Part shown: piece by piece, positions 10,930 through 22,630 of the stretch | How positions within the stretch are numbered: position 1 is the first letter of the stretch | Layout of the letters: each line of letters starts with the position of its first letter | Assembly: GCA_941918925.1 (NCBI GenBank) | Contig: OW799233.1 | Span: 174,306,235 to 174,370,234 of the forward strand | Direction of reading: 5' to 3' | Length of the DNA: 64,000 nucleotides | Origin: Phyto melanocephala | Taxonomy: Eukaryota; Arthropoda; Insecta; Diptera; Rhinophoridae | Notes under the pieces: generated by a model | Databases searched by the model: none | What the model saw: the letters and a program-made list of their open reading frames with translations, nothing else | Told to the model about the DNA's origin: nothing | Made by a program: the position numbers and the translations under genes

Positions 10930-11710
10930 TATAACAAAATATATATTAATTTTTATTTCAGTCTACATTATTTAGGCGCAACATTTTTATTACACTGATT
11001 TTTTAATTTTCTTTAAAGTATTAATACTGTAAAAAAAAAAAATTAAAACATTTCCAAACCGGGTAAAGCAGAGGTGGGAATTCGAATTAAGAATTTGATC
11101 ACTGTTTTAGCGCTTTATTTTAATTAATTATTTTTTGTATAAACTGTTTAAAGACGTCACTTTCATAAATTTTGGACTCTAGTAAAATGGCTGGTGTGTT
11201 GGTTGGTTTCAGTTTTTCTGCTTTGTATCGAGACAATTCATCTTCAAGTTTTTTTTTTTATTTTGTTTCTACTTAATAAAATAATTCGCAATAATTCAGT
11301 AAATATTACCTTGAATATTACAAACAATTTTTGTCGATGATGTAGTCAGCTGTTTTTGACATCTTTACGATAGCGCACACTAACAAACTACATGTAGTTT
11401 TTTATATCATTTTGTTGTTGCAGAATTGGAATTACCTCATTAATGGGCCTTGATTAATACTACATGTGACCTTTTCCGTGAAAAGGGACAAAGTGTGTCG
11501 AAAAACGGGTTTGGACTAAAGAGTAGATTATTGTACCTAAAAAGGTGTAGAATAAGATGAAGTGAGTTAGATTTCTGATAAAAATTTATTTACCCCATAA
11601 AAACGTTGTTGCGTCGTCGGTCACTGGTTGCGGCTTAAGAATCAAGATCATAACAAACAGAGCATCAACAATAGCAAAGGTATTGTCACACTAAAAGCGA
11701 AAAATATATG
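10930..11710. other. Intergenic, nothing firm
   Basis: Sequence near 11400-11450 faintly resembles the 8321 MITE interior. No gene was recognised. Confidence 0.35.
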
Positions 11711-11718
11711 TCATCACC

Positions 11719-12889
11719 AGAGAAGACAAAATTGCTTTTTTTGCTGTTTTGCTTTTTTTTTGCTAGTTTTACCCATTCTTGCTTATTTGGCTGTTTTTGT
11801 TATTATTGTGCTTATTTTGCTTTTTTCCTATTTTTTTGCCGTAAAATAGCTTTTTTTTACATACTTTTTTTTTTTTTGAGAAAACATGAGAAAAAAAATA
11901 ATTGACAAATATTTTCTGTGTTAAAACAAAAATATGTTAGTTGTGGACTCAACGTTTTTGGACCAAATTCAATACGATTAATTACAACTTAAATTAAAAA
12001 AAATTACATCCCAAAAAAACAACCATGTAACTAATTTGAGTTTAAAATTAAATATACATAAGTAGGCCGGCCGTTGTGAACAAAAAAAATAAAAAAATGC
12101 GAAAAGGAAAGTCAAATACGTTATTTTTACTAAAAATGGTAAAATTGTATCCTGAAGTATTAAAAGTTGAAAAAGATTGGCTTTTTTGTAATGTGTGTTC
12201 GAGTAAAATTAATAGTGAAAAGAAGTGCAATGTGGAGCAACATTTTCATACAAAAAAACACAAATTAGCTGCTTGCCAAGAAAATCGTCCACAAAAACTT
12301 ATCACGGAATTTCCTGTTACTTTTACTACCAATACATTTCACGAAGATATATGTAAATTTTTGTTGGAGACCAATATACCAGTAAAAAAAGTAAGCCATA
12401 GCAGTTTCAAAAACATCTTTCAAAAGTACGCCGATTTGTCAGTTCCAAGTGAAAGTTCTATTCGAGGTAAATACATACCTCTAATGTATAAGAAAGGTTT
12501 GGAAAAAATGCGTGAAAAGGCTAAAGATAAATATATATGGATTTCTGTTGATGAAACAACAGACAGCGAACAAAGATATGTGGCAAACTTTATATTTGGT
12601 ATTTTCCATGATGATGTTGGAAATAAACCTTTTTTTATTGAACATGGGTGTTCTCGAAAATGCAAATGACGTTTGAAAATATACAAGCCCACATGATTGT
12701 TTATTGTAACTGTTTTGACGAGTCTACAGAAATATAAGAAGTTATAACTGTAATTTTCATATATAAATGTATATATTAAAAAAAAATAAAAATGCTTTTG
12801 TTTGCTGCTTTTTTCTTATTTTTTGTGCTTTTTTTTCTTGTTGTTTTTGCTGTAAACACTTTTTTTTGTGCTTTTTTTTGTCTTCTCTG
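11719..12889 (+). mobile_element. hAT element with perfect 8-bp duplication
   Basis: Both ends read CAGAGAAGACAAAA inward, and both are flanked by the identical 8 bases GTCATCAC (11711-11718 and 12890-12897). Subterminal regions hold repeated 'GCTTTTTTT' motifs. The interior carries the start of a hAT transposase at 12076-12669 and then stops. At 1171 bp it is an internally deleted derivative of a longer autonomous element. Confidence 0.88.
12076..12669 (+). CDS. Truncated hAT transposase (BED-like zinc finger, first catalytic Asp)
   Basis: This is a 197-residue open frame inside the 1171-bp hAT element. Residues about 30-65 form a BED/CGGBP1-like zinc finger (Cys-x2-Cys ... His-x5-His, 'FCNVCSSK', 'HFHTKKHK'). 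Residues about 155-180 contain 'WISVDETTDSEQRYVANF', which matches the strand carrying the first catalytic aspartate of hAT transposases. A full hAT transposase has roughly 550-650 residues including two more acidic residues and a dimerisation domain, all missing here. The intact frame suggests fairly recent activity or too little time to decay. It might still bind element ends, but that is speculation. The start codon chosen is the first ATG of the frame; a later in-frame methionine is also possible. Confidence 0.7.
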   Translation: MNKKNKKMRKGKSNTLFLLKMVKLYPEVLKVEKDWLFCNVCSSKINSEKKCNVEQHFHTKKHKLAACQENRPQKLITEFPVTFTTNTFHEDICKFLLETNIPVKKVSHSSFKNIFQKYADLSVPSESSIRGKYIPLMYKKGLEKMREKAKDKYIWISVDETTDSEQRYVANFIFGIFHDDVGNKPFFIEHGCSRKCK

Positions 12890-13175
12890 GTCATCACATA
12901 GGCATGACGTCACCAAAGGCCTCAACCAATCATAACTAATCATATTAAATCGCATCATCCAACTTAAGGTGTGTTCACAGTGATAATGCGTTATGAAACT
13001 TGAAATGCGTTTTTCTCAAAACTTCTTTTTCACACACTAGGTCCGTTTTCTCGGAGAAGGTCACAAATATGTTCTGTTATTATTGTTATAAACTAGCAAC
13101 AGTTTAAAAAAATAGTTAAGAGTAGATTGATTATATATCTTACATTATTTATTGTAATTTATTTCCGATACTACA

Positions 13176-14104
13176 CCATTTTTCATTGAAATTGACAAAA
13201 TTCCAAATGAAAATGAGAATTTCAAATTGAAATTAAGAGAATTTTAAATAAAATTTAGAAATTTTAATTTGAAATTGAGAAATTTCCAAATGAAATTGTG
13301 CATACATAAGTACATATGTATTTAAAAATCAATAAGGTTTTTTTTTATAAATTTGAAATATATATGTACATTGTGTTATTTTGATGGGCAGTCGTAGAGG
13401 TTCGTTTAGAGCTGACAGAGCAAATGAGTTGATCTTGATAGGTGAGAAGAGCTAGGGATTGAGTTATCGGAGCTTGTGTTGGTTTGTGACAATGCTGCCT
13501 GCCACAACCGACTAAATACAATTTATTTTTGAAAACACTCCAGCCACACTTTTACGATTGAACCAATACTCATCAATGCTTAACCCAATTGAAGGTATTT
13601 GGTCCAAAATCAAAAGTAATGTTAAAGCAAAGATGAATGTACCGAACGTAAGTCCCCTAAATGTAGGAGAGCAGAGGCTTGACTTTTTAGAACAGGTTAT
13701 TAATGCTTCAAAAACATGTATTACTACTGGAGATTGCAGTAGAGATATACATCACACTACAACGTTTCACGAGTCTGCATTGGTTCTTTTTTGTTTTTTA
13801 ATACACAATAATATTATAATGTATAATGTGTTGTAAAAAATTAAATAAAATTTTTATATATAATTATGTTTTCTCAATTTCTTTGAAATTTTCTTAATTT
13901 CATTTGGAATATTCTCAATTTCAATTTATAGTTCTCATTTTCAATTGGAATTTGCGCAATTACAATTTGAAATTCTCATTTTCATTTGGAATTTTCTCAA
14001 TTCCAAATTGAGATTCTCAATTTCAATTGAAATTTTCTCAATTTCATTTGGAATTTTCTCAATTTCATTTGGAATTTTCTCAATTTCAATAAAAAATTGT
14101 GTAG
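13176..14104 (+). mobile_element. IS630/Tc1-like element with long, internally repeated TIRs
   Basis: The left end starts CTACACCATTTTTCATTGAA and the reverse-complemented right end starts CTACACAATTTTTTATTGAA. Both arms (13176-13310 and about 13868-14104) consist of diverged tandem units of about 22 bp around 'CTCAATTTCATTTGGAAT'. Between them lies a degraded DDE transposase. The target duplication is not clear. Related arms occur at 28927-29152. Confidence 0.65.
13480..13836 (+). pseudogene. DDE (IS630/Tc1-type) transposase C-terminal fragment
   Basis: The sequence before 13558 reads 'LVCDNAACHNRLN', the block with the second catalytic Asp. The open frame from 13558 contains 'SSMLNPIEGIWSKIKSNVK', matching the third catalytic position of DDE_3-type transposases (PxLNPIExxWsxlK). 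There is a frame change between the two blocks, and the N-terminal DNA-binding region is missing, so the copy is dead. Confidence 0.65.
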
Positions 14105-14699
14105 TTGTTGTAGTTTCCTGTTATGGTTTATGAGACATAAAGCACCTACTTTTTATAACATTATATTTTCACGATAATTTAGCAGTAGTAAATTGTATGT
14201 TGATTAAACCTATAGAATACAAAAATATATTCATTTGAAAAAAAAGCAAAGCAACAATTACACTCTGATGAAATTTCATATTGATCATAATATTTGGCCA
14301 GATGATGATATTTATAATAGAATATCTATAGACTTACAGGTCGATTATCGTTAGCCATAGAACTTTAGTTTTGTTGCCAGCTGAAAAATTAGGTCTTCAA
14401 GAGGGAGGGCAATTTGAATCATGTACTTACTCAAACACTTCTTAGTAAGACAGACTGTATGTAGTAGTCATTAAAAAGTATATTGTTTCGTAAGAGCAAG
14501 TCATTACCTAGTTTTAGCTGGGTTCTAAGTATATTTAACTAATTATTTTGTAATTATGAATTTTTGCTCCTCTTTTTTATAATTGTTTTAGCTTATATTT
14601 AATAATTATTTTTAATTTCAAATGACTTTAAATAAAATCTTATATTTGCCCAAACTTTAAAGTATTAATTTAGTCATAATTTTGTTAATCATATTATTT
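14105..14699. other. Intergenic, nothing recognised
   Basis: AT-rich sequence without open frames of interest or terminal repeats. Confidence 0.4.
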
Positions 14700-14876
14700 T
14701 CCAATGACGAGGTTTCATAAAAAGTAAGATATAAATGATAATATTCAAATTCTTGGTTGTCGTAATAATTGATAAAATAAAAATTAACTTGCTTTCGATA
14801 ATTTGATATTGTTAGATAGAAAAAAATATGACTGACGTGATCATATAATTAATTTGGTTTTTTTTCTGCGTGTAGC
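14700..14876 (-). repeat. Repeat family D, reverse copy
   Basis: The reverse complement starts CACGCAGAAAAAAAACC and continues 'ATGATCACGTCAGTCATAT', matching the D copies at 8911 and 53715. Confidence 0.5.
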
Positions 14877-15288
14877 TGCGCCAGTCTTGTTAGCCTTCTA
14901 AGCGTTCTTACTTGCCATTGTTTTACGCTCCTATTTTTTCTTAAGTATTTTTTCTGTTAGCCTTAATTAGAACAGTCTTGTTTTTCTTTGTAAAGAATGT
15001 TGAAAAATTCTTAAAATTAAAACATATAAAAAAAAGAGTATATAGAACAATTGCTCACAAGTGAGTAAAAATTTTTGTACAATAGTAAATGTCAATAGAT
15101 AATTCCAAACTTAGACAGTACCTGCTAGAATAAACAAAAGAATAGCTCTTAAAAATTTCTTTTAAACAATCATCTATTGTATTAAAGAAAGTGTAATTAA
15201 GACCTTATTTAAATATTTATATAGTAAAAATGGTATTCCATTATGACAATATCGATTATTATACGAATTTAGACTAGTTTTGAAAAAA
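14877..15288. other. Intergenic, nothing recognised
   Basis: No gene or repeat boundary was seen up to the family A element. Confidence 0.4.
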
Positions 15289-17980
15289 ACAAGTAAGAGC
15301 ACTATATTCGGCTGTGCCGAATCTTTTATACCCACCACCAATTTTGTGTACATTTAAAGCACAATATTTATTATTTTTTTAATCGCTATAGAATAATCTC
15401 TTTATAATAAAATATGTATCACTTTCTTTGTAGAGGGTGGTTAAATTTTAAGGGCCCATGTTTAAGGTGAACCACATCTAAACTTCAACTTTTTTCTTGT
15501 ATTTCATTTGACATTTCTCAACCTCAGACTAACGCAATTTGAACCGTGGAAAGATACGCAATCGAGCAACGCTTTTAAATATTAAAGATTTTTATAAAAA
15601 GGGTCGTTCAAATCAAAATGCATATTGTGCACTTCGTGATTCTTTTGGTCAACATAATCGTTCGAATTCGTCCACAATCGTGAGAATTGTAAAAAATATT
15701 TAAATGTTTGCAAAGCAGGTCTGTGTGAAATGTGAAAACATCTGTGAATGCCATCTTAGTTCGTTGAATGGGAAACATTGCTGTTTTTAACGATAACGTG
15801 GCAAAAGAGCAAGCAACCTCGACTCATCATCGTGCCCAACAATCGAGCATCAACAGTATCATTGAAAATTTGGACTATCGGATCGTGGTGTGCCGCCTAG
15901 GTTGGGGGGCCATTTGGCCGATATTTTGTTCCATACATAATTGAAGCATACAAATATTATAATTATAAAAATAAATGATAATAATTTCATAATAATTTTA
16001 TTCAAAATCAACATAATCCCTTAAAATTAAACCACCCATTATAACTTCGGTATGCTAGTAAAATGTTTTCGTAAATTTAGTCTTTCAATGAAAGTGGCCG
16101 TTAAAATACACGTGTCAATAAAGTTTCTGCTAATAAACATAACTTAGATATTTCAATATAGTCCTTTAGTATTCCAAAATCTTTATTCATAGAGAATTTA
16201 CATGAATTTAAGAGGAAGAAAGTGAATTTAAGGTTAAATTTTAAGGGCCACAGGGTGATTTAAAATATACATTCTGTGCATTTTTCTAAAACGGGAAATT
16301 TATTAGTAAGATTTTGTTTTTTAAACTTCTATAAAATTTTGCTTTTAAAAGATTTTCAAACAAAATAAGTTTTGTATAATTTTAAAATTTGTTAGCCATT
16401 AGTACATGAAAATAAATTGTTTATAATGTTTAGAGATAATTTTTTTTACTTAAAATTTTCCTAAATTCCCATTTTTAATAGAGCATAACTTCAGGAGAAC
16501 ATAAGCATAAGTTGTTAGCATGCCATCTAGTAGTTGCTAGTGGAGTCATCTATCTTATCATCTTTATCTTATATTTAGCTACAGTACAATAAATGGCGCA
16601 GTGTAAGATGAATAAATGCTAATATATATGACTAATATATTTTTATAAAAATTTAAAGAAAAAAGTGTGCGTGGCACATCTATTTTCCGTTATAACGAAG
16701 ACTTTGACCAAAAAACCATGTTTGCAAAATTTCAGAATCGTACATATAGTTTTGTCAGTTTTATTACGTTTTAAATTTGAAATATACACTGTGCGGTATA
16801 AATTTTCGTACATTTTTATCTATAACTCTTTTCCTAATTCATAGATTTAAGCGATTTTCAGGGAAAAATATTCTTTTGACTCGATAAATATATATTCGAA
16901 GTTTCATGACTACGTTTATGCGTCTGGACACAATTCAAAAGTGAAAGTGGGCGTTAAAGTAGGCGTGTCAAAGTTGTTTTTGCTAATGAGTACAACTTAG
17001 GTGTTTCAATATAGCCCTTTATTATTCTGAAATCATTATTAGTAAAGAAATTATATGAATTTTAGGTAAAACGTTATATGGGAGGTGGGCGTAAAAGTGG
17101 GCGTGGCACCTTAATAGTAATGAAATTGCCTAGGGGGATAGACGTAGCAAAATTTATCATCATACCTCTAATTTTAGCGGTTTTATGAGCTTTTAAATTT
17201 CATTAACGGTAGATAACGTGAAAAGTGGGCGTTATAGTAGGCGTGTCAAAGTTATTTTTTCGAATGAGCACAACTGAGGTGTTTCAATATACCCTTTCTT
17301 ATTCCAAAATCTTTATTAATAGAGAAATTATATGAATTTTAGTTAAAACGTTATATGGGAGGTGGGCGTAAAAAAGGGCGTGGCACATTGATTTGCCGTT
17401 ACAAGAAAGCGTGTCACCAAAAAGCAAAGTGTGCAAAATTTCAGAGTCGTACATCCAATTTTGTTGCTTTTATGACGTTTTTGTTTTTAAATATACCGAA
17501 AAATACACTGTGCGGTATAAATTTTCGTACATTTTGATCGATAACTCCTCTCCTAATGCATAGATTTAGACAATTTTCAGGGAAAAATATTGTCTTTACC
17601 CAGGAAATATATATTCGAAGTTTCACGAGTCTACGTTAAGGCGTTTGGACACAATTCAATTTTATTCGATGTTCGAAGGACACGGTTTTTATGACCTACT
17701 CTTGCTTTTCGAGCTATAACTCTCTTCCTAATATTCCGATTTAGCCCATTTTCAATACCAAACAAACCTTGTCTATAAGAAAGATTTGAGCCTCCTAGCT
17801 TTTTCGGTGCGACCTCTATCGTGCTTTCAACAGACGGACGGACATAGCTAGATCGTCATAAAATCAAACCCCGATTCAGAATATATATACTTTATGGGGT
17901 CTAAAATGGATATTTCGATGTGTTACAAACGGAATGACAAAATGAATATACCCCCACCATTTTTTTGGTGGCGGGTATAA
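15289..17980 (-). mobile_element. Family A dispersed element, copy A1 (Helentron-like ends)
   Basis: One end has the hairpin ATTCGGC-TGT-GCCGAAT next to 'ATACCCACCACC'; the other has 'CCCCCACC' pairing with 'GGTGGCGGGTATA' around 17950-17977. A short (GTCY) run lies at about 17831 and 'CTTTATGGGGTCT' at 17891, as in mini-me-type repeats. The interior consists of modules of about 290 bp with 'GGAGGTGGGCGTAAAA' and 'GTAGGCGTGTCAA'. A mariner derivative sits at 15433-16039. No protein of its own was found, so it is non-autonomous. Confidence 0.6.
15433..16039 (+). mobile_element. Internally deleted mariner inside A1
   Basis: The TIRs are GAGGGTGGTTAAATTTTAAG and, reversed, ATGGGTGGTTTAATTTTAAG, flanked by TA on both sides. 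The interior (15540-15930) reads as a broken mariner N-terminus ('ALRDSFGQHNRS' type block), then jumps to the right end, so most of the catalytic domain is deleted. The same element sits at the same position in A2 and is absent from A3 and A4. Confidence 0.75.
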
Positions 17981-18050
17981 AAAAGGTAAGAGGTGTCACA
18001 TTCGGTGATGTGAAATCTTTTGTACCCTCTAACAATTATGGATTAATGGG
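17981..18050 (-). repeat. Relic terminus of an A/B-type element
   Basis: 'ATTCGGTGATGTGAAATCTT' followed by 'TTGTACCC' is a decayed version of the A/B terminal hairpin, directly abutting A1. Confidence 0.35.
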
Positions 18051-18360
18051 CCGATTTTACTTACAAAACAAAATGCATAAAATATTTATGTTATTACAAT
18101 ATTACATTCAAGTTGTTTGAAATTTTCGAAATTTATTGTTTGAATAAGACACGGAAATCGGTAGGTTATATTCCCGATCTCACTGTAAGTAAGAAGACTA
18201 AAGCTATTTTGCGGTGTCGTAAATAAATATTCTTTAGTTTTCAAACCTAATGACAAAAGTGTAAAACTATTTATGTGTATGTATAAAAAGATTTTAATTG
18301 ACTGACTGATTGCTTAATTAACTGACCAATACACAGCCTAAGAAGAGACACAATTTTTGG

Positions 18361-19207
18361 ACAATGGAATTGTCACGTATAAGGGGTAAAAATTGCTATA
18401 ACTCGGGTGAAACATTTGAGCGAATTACAATTGATATAAAAGAGAGCCTTTGTCTAACAGAGACGGCTGGAAACCATATGGCAAATGGCCGGAAGTGCAT
18501 ATATTCAATGCCAAGCCAGTATGCTAAAACAGTTGTGAATGCGTTTATGAACAACTGGGTGTTCATTCAGAACTACATTTTGATAAGGGAAAAATTTTTT
18601 AGTCTGCCGTATTCCAAGAAATGTGCAAACTATATGGCATAGGAAAAATAAGAACTACGCCACTACATCCTCAATCTAACGTCATGGTCAAGAGACTCAA
18701 TCGAACTTTGGAGGAACATTTAAGAAAAGTGTAGATCATAAAAGATATTTTATTGTCATAAGGATCAGCATGATCCTTATTGGAATCGAATTTTAAATGC
18801 CTGCTGATTCAGAATTTGGTATCAAGCATGCGACAACAAAAGAGCACAATGAAAATTTTGATGAAGAACAACGTGGTTGCAATGAACTTTATGAATTCGT
18901 ACCTGGCCGAGTTAAATTAAATTACCAGTGATAAAATGATGGCCATATATGATTGTGCAGCAAATTCTGAAAGTTTTACCGAAGGTCAGCTAGTTCTAAT
19001 ATATAACCCATAACGAAAAAACGTAATGTCTCTCAAACTACAAACTCACTGGGATGGACCTTAACGAGTAATGAAAAGTATAAATGATGTAGTTTATAGA
19101 ATCTAGTAACATAATAGCCAAGATATAATATGAAGACGACTAGCGACTATGAGAAACATGAATTTCTGCCTATTCGCTACGTACAGACTTAATCGGGCGG
19201 CAGTGTT
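18361..19207 (+). pseudogene. Ty3/gypsy LTR-retrotransposon integrase relic
   Basis: A frame at 18364-18642 reads 'ERITIDI', 'GRKCIYSMPSQYAKTV' and 'AFMNNWV', the usual start of a gypsy integrase core (ERIAIDI... KWPE...). After a frameshift follow 'RTTPLHPQSN', 'RLNRTLEEHLRKV' and further decayed integrase C-terminal sequence to about 19200. Many stops and frameshifts are present. An LTR-like segment starts directly after it. Confidence 0.7.
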
Positions 19208-19400
19208 AGTTATATAACAAGTTTAATGAGATTTTAATTTCATTAGTTTTATTTACATTAATTTAATTTCCATTTAAACTCCTATTGGCATTTGTGTGAC
19301 TTAATTTAGACTAATTCGGACTTTATTTCACAACTTTGGCAACCTTAAAGTGTAAATTATACAGCATACTTGCACGATGTTTATGAAATAATTGTTTCAA
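19208..19400 (+). repeat. Start of a 3' LTR (TGTTA...)
   Basis: After the Gly/Gln-coding 'GGGCGGCAG' stretch that could be a polypurine-type tract, sequence begins TGTTAGTTATATAACA. It resembles 28064-28170 ('TGTTACATAATTAATTC', and a shared 'TTTGGCAAC'). This supports the same LTR family as L1 and L2, although the right boundary is unclear. Confidence 0.4.
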
Positions 19401-19867
19401 GAATTTAAATTTTAAGGAAAATTATAGATCAAGTTCAATTCAACGAAAAATATATTTTTACGTGTAAACAAAAATAAAAAACTTACCAAATATTTTTGTT
19501 CTGGAAATTCATATTAATATTTTACTTTTACAAAATCCAAATAAAATCTTAGGACTTGTACTATGGACATAAGGTATCACAAAGGTGGCCATTTGAGCAA
19601 TGCTGAAAGCATGTGGATCTGTGTGTGTATGTCTAAATTATTTTAAATTTTTTCATTTAAAACACACTAAGACACGCAGTCTGTTAAACAATGAATTAGA
19701 AGGTTAAAGAAATTAAACAAAATCAGACTAAATTGTTCCACCAGCCAATTCTTAACCACACTTCTGTATTATTCGAAAAATATTTATTTAAAAAAATAAA
19801 TAAAACACAAAAGTTGGTACTAACAAACATATAAACAAACATATTTTTTTCTAAAAAATGTTGGCCT
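19401..19867. other. Intergenic, nothing recognised
   Basis: No coding frame or repeat boundary was seen. Confidence 0.4.
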
Positions 19868-20450
19868 ATAATTTTGACGATTAGTGATCGATTCTTCCGA
19901 AAACGTTTACAATAGCCCCAGGACTACCAAAGCTACTACTTATAAAAGGAATAAGTATCCGTGCTTGCATTGCGCATATACAAATCTGTCGAAATAGCGA
20001 TAACCAGTAAATTGTATTGATTTCTGTTCTGTTTGGTTTAAGGAAAATCACAAATCCAATATCATATACATAAATAAAAAACATTGTTTGCGCTTTTTAA
20101 GCAAATATTTGCCTAGTCACAGAAAAAAAATTAGTTGTAAATGATTCAATTAATTTTTGTCTTAAATACAGTTAAAAGTTTAATTGAAAATCATCAATAA
20201 TAATTTTGAAAATTAGTGATCAATGCATCCAAAAACTTTTAGACTATAAAAGCAATAAGTATCCACACTTGCATTGAGTATATATTTGACGATATAGGAA
20301 TAAACAGTGAATTGTATTAATATCTGTTTAACTTTATTGTATGCGCCTATTAGACAAATATTAGCCTAGTCAAAAAAACAAAATTTGATGTAAATAATTC
20401 AATTAATTTTTGTTTTAAATACAGTTAAAAGTTTAATTGAAACTCATCCA
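19868..20450. repeat. Two-unit tandem duplication
   Basis: Unit 1 (about 19868-20201) and unit 2 (about 20202-20450) both start near 'AATTTTGA-GATTAGTGATC'. Both contain 'AATAAGTATCC' and end with 'CAATTAATTTTTGT' and 'TTAAAAGTTTAATTGAAA'. Unit 2 is shorter by an internal deletion. Unit 1 has a short minus-strand frame ('FRQICICAMQARILI') that is destroyed in unit 2; it has no recognised identity. Confidence 0.65.
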
Positions 20451-20690
20451 ACTATTTCTTATCTTGAATACTAACAGACAGATTAACAAAATAATCCATG
20501 ACATCTATATACATATAAAAATAAGTTGCATTGTGTTAGTAATTGATGTTTCCGGAAAAGCGTGAGGCGATTTAATAATATTATTATTAAAGGTGACGTC
20601 AATACCAAGGTTTTAATGTATAAACGGTCTCTATATGTATGTGTATTGGTTCATGAGTTATAGCCATTTTAGTGAACACTGCATTCATAT

Positions 20691-21116
20691 CAAGGCGAAT
20701 TCAATAAGGTGAACTCGTCGCTAAAACAACTACAAAGTGAAAAAATACAGCGTGTATTTTGTTAGTGTAAACTAACTTGAGCTGTCAAAAAGTTGTTTAC
20801 GAAATCAAAAATAAATAACACACACACGCATTATTCACAAATAAAAATAGTCTGTTTTATATAATTTAACTTTATTTTTTTTAAATTTTATTAAATTTTT
20901 CACAATTCACAATTTTTTTATCTCCTTTTTTACAATTTTTAAGAGAATTTGCACAATTTTAAAAATTTTTCAACTAATGGCGCCCACAAATGTAAACAAT
21001 GAAAAAGTAGAACCACACATAAAAACACAAAAAAAATTTGACATTTCAATATTAAAAAGAGTGCTCAGCTGATAAACAGCTGCTTTAATAACTTCACCTG
21101 ATGTAAATTCGCCTTG
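20691..21116. mobile_element. CAAGGCGAATT MITE, copy 1
   Basis: Ends read CAAGGCGAATTCAATAAGG and, reversed, CAAGGCGAATTTACATCAGG. The flanking octamers ATTCATAT and ATTCATTT match at 7 of 8 bases. The interior is AT-rich and non-coding. Confidence 0.75.
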
Positions 21117-21146
21117 ATTCATTTCAAATATTTGTTTACCGCAGAG

Positions 21147-21513
21147 CAAGGCATATCCATAAGGTATATGCAACGGCGAATTGATACAACAAAGCAACTT
21201 TTCATGAGATGTTTTATGTCAAGGTCAATTCGTATATCAGGGATGGAAAAGTTGTTTTTACATATTAAATATAATAAAATTTGATTAAAAAAAGGATATA
21301 ATTGTTTGAAACACATTATTAATGGCGCAAAGCAACAAATATACATAAATTAACCACATTTATTATCAAGAAAGTACACGTAATTTAATTGTTTAATACA
21401 GAATCAAAAATCACATTTCCCTTCCCTGCATTAATAAGGAAAATTCAACCAATTTTGACATAAAGTCTCCCCATCAGCTGGGCTGATAATTTCACCTGTA
21501 TGAATTCGCCTTG
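21147..21513. mobile_element. CAAGGCGAATT MITE, copy 2
   Basis: Starts CAAGGCATATCCATAAGG, and the reversed right end reads CAAGGCGAATTCATACAGG. It is flanked by a perfect 8-bp duplication CCGCAGAG (21139-21146 and 21514-21521). It lies 30 bases from copy 1. Confidence 0.75.
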
Positions 21514-21521
21514 CCGCAGAG

Positions 21522-22535
21522 CATTACAATAAAAGCAATTTGTCACTGATTTAAATGAATGCAAATTGATTTTTTATTTTGTTTTCTGCACTACGTAGTG
21601 TGCAGGGGGTTCGCTAGTTTACTATACAAATTGCTATGTGTTAGAAATTTAATTAACCAAAGTGATTGTAATTTCAACAACAGTTGTTGTTAATGTTAAA
21701 AAATAGTAAAACCTTCACACGAGAGTGTAAGGGAGCATATACATACATATATTTTGATGAATAATATCCGAGCAAACACTAGTTTCAAATGTGTTCTATA
21801 ATTTTATTGTCTTAATAACGAAATTTCTATTTATATTTCCAGATAGAATTTGATTTGATACTTTTACCATTATACACGCATGAACGGGTGAAGTCTAGTT
21901 TACTCTTTTATAAACTTTCTCATTTACCCAATTTTCAATAGATTTCCGCGCTATCGTACGTCGAATATACCCAATATAAGGCAGAAAGTATAACAACTTT
22001 TATTTGTATTAAAAAATCAATAAAAGGCCAGACAAAAATTAACAATGTTTTTTTGGTAATTCGAGTTAACCTTTTTATTTGTTATTGTGTTTTTAATTGT
22101 TTCAATTGTTTAACAATTTACCCAAATATAGACAAGGAAAAAGTCTGGAGTGTTTTGTGCATTAAGAGAGCAACAAATATTTTCCTCACAAAAACCAATT
22201 TGTATAAATATTTACGCTGTGTCAGAATTCTATTCAAATATTAAAGTATGCACTGACATTCTCGTATTATCGTAATCGTATCAATACAGACAACCCTGAA
22301 AAAGATAACGTCATTTCCTTCCGTATTCATCGTCATAAGTTACTTTCAATATAGTCTGTAGCAACCTTACTTGGCAATTTTAGAAATGAACTTTTTTCAA
22401 TTTGTAAGTAAATTGTATTAAATAATAAAATTCACAATAGAGATAATTTTGGTAAATGTACGTCATAATACCAAAATGCAAATTCGTTCGAGGATCGGAC
22501 ACTGAAGATAATAAATGCCCTTATTTAAAGCAAAA
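21522..22535. other. Intergenic, nothing firm
   Basis: There is a short palindrome CACTACGTAGTG near 21590, but no gene or element was identified. Confidence 0.35.
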
Positions 22536-22630
22536 GTTAGGTTAGGTTGAAAAGGAGGGATATAAAAGCCCAACCCCATGACAGGTATGCACTTATGCCC
22601 AGTTGGCATGCTGTGCGCTCTATAAAGCAT
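22536..22630 (-). mobile_element. LINE 3' tail fragment
   Basis: Near-identical to 1755-1850: 'GTTAGGTTAGGTTG', 'AAAAGGAGG', 'TATAAAAGCCCAA' and 'TATGCCCAGTTGGCATG'. It is the 3' UTR tail of the same LINE family, heavily 5'-truncated. Confidence 0.65.

Noticed and set aside
11395..11470. Similarity to the interior of the 8321 MITE ('TTTTGTTGTTGCAGAA').
   Set aside because: Only a short block matches and no terminal repeats could be paired, so no element is claimed.
11628..11905. Two overlapping Phe-rich frames.
   Set aside because: They translate the T-rich subterminal region of the hAT element.
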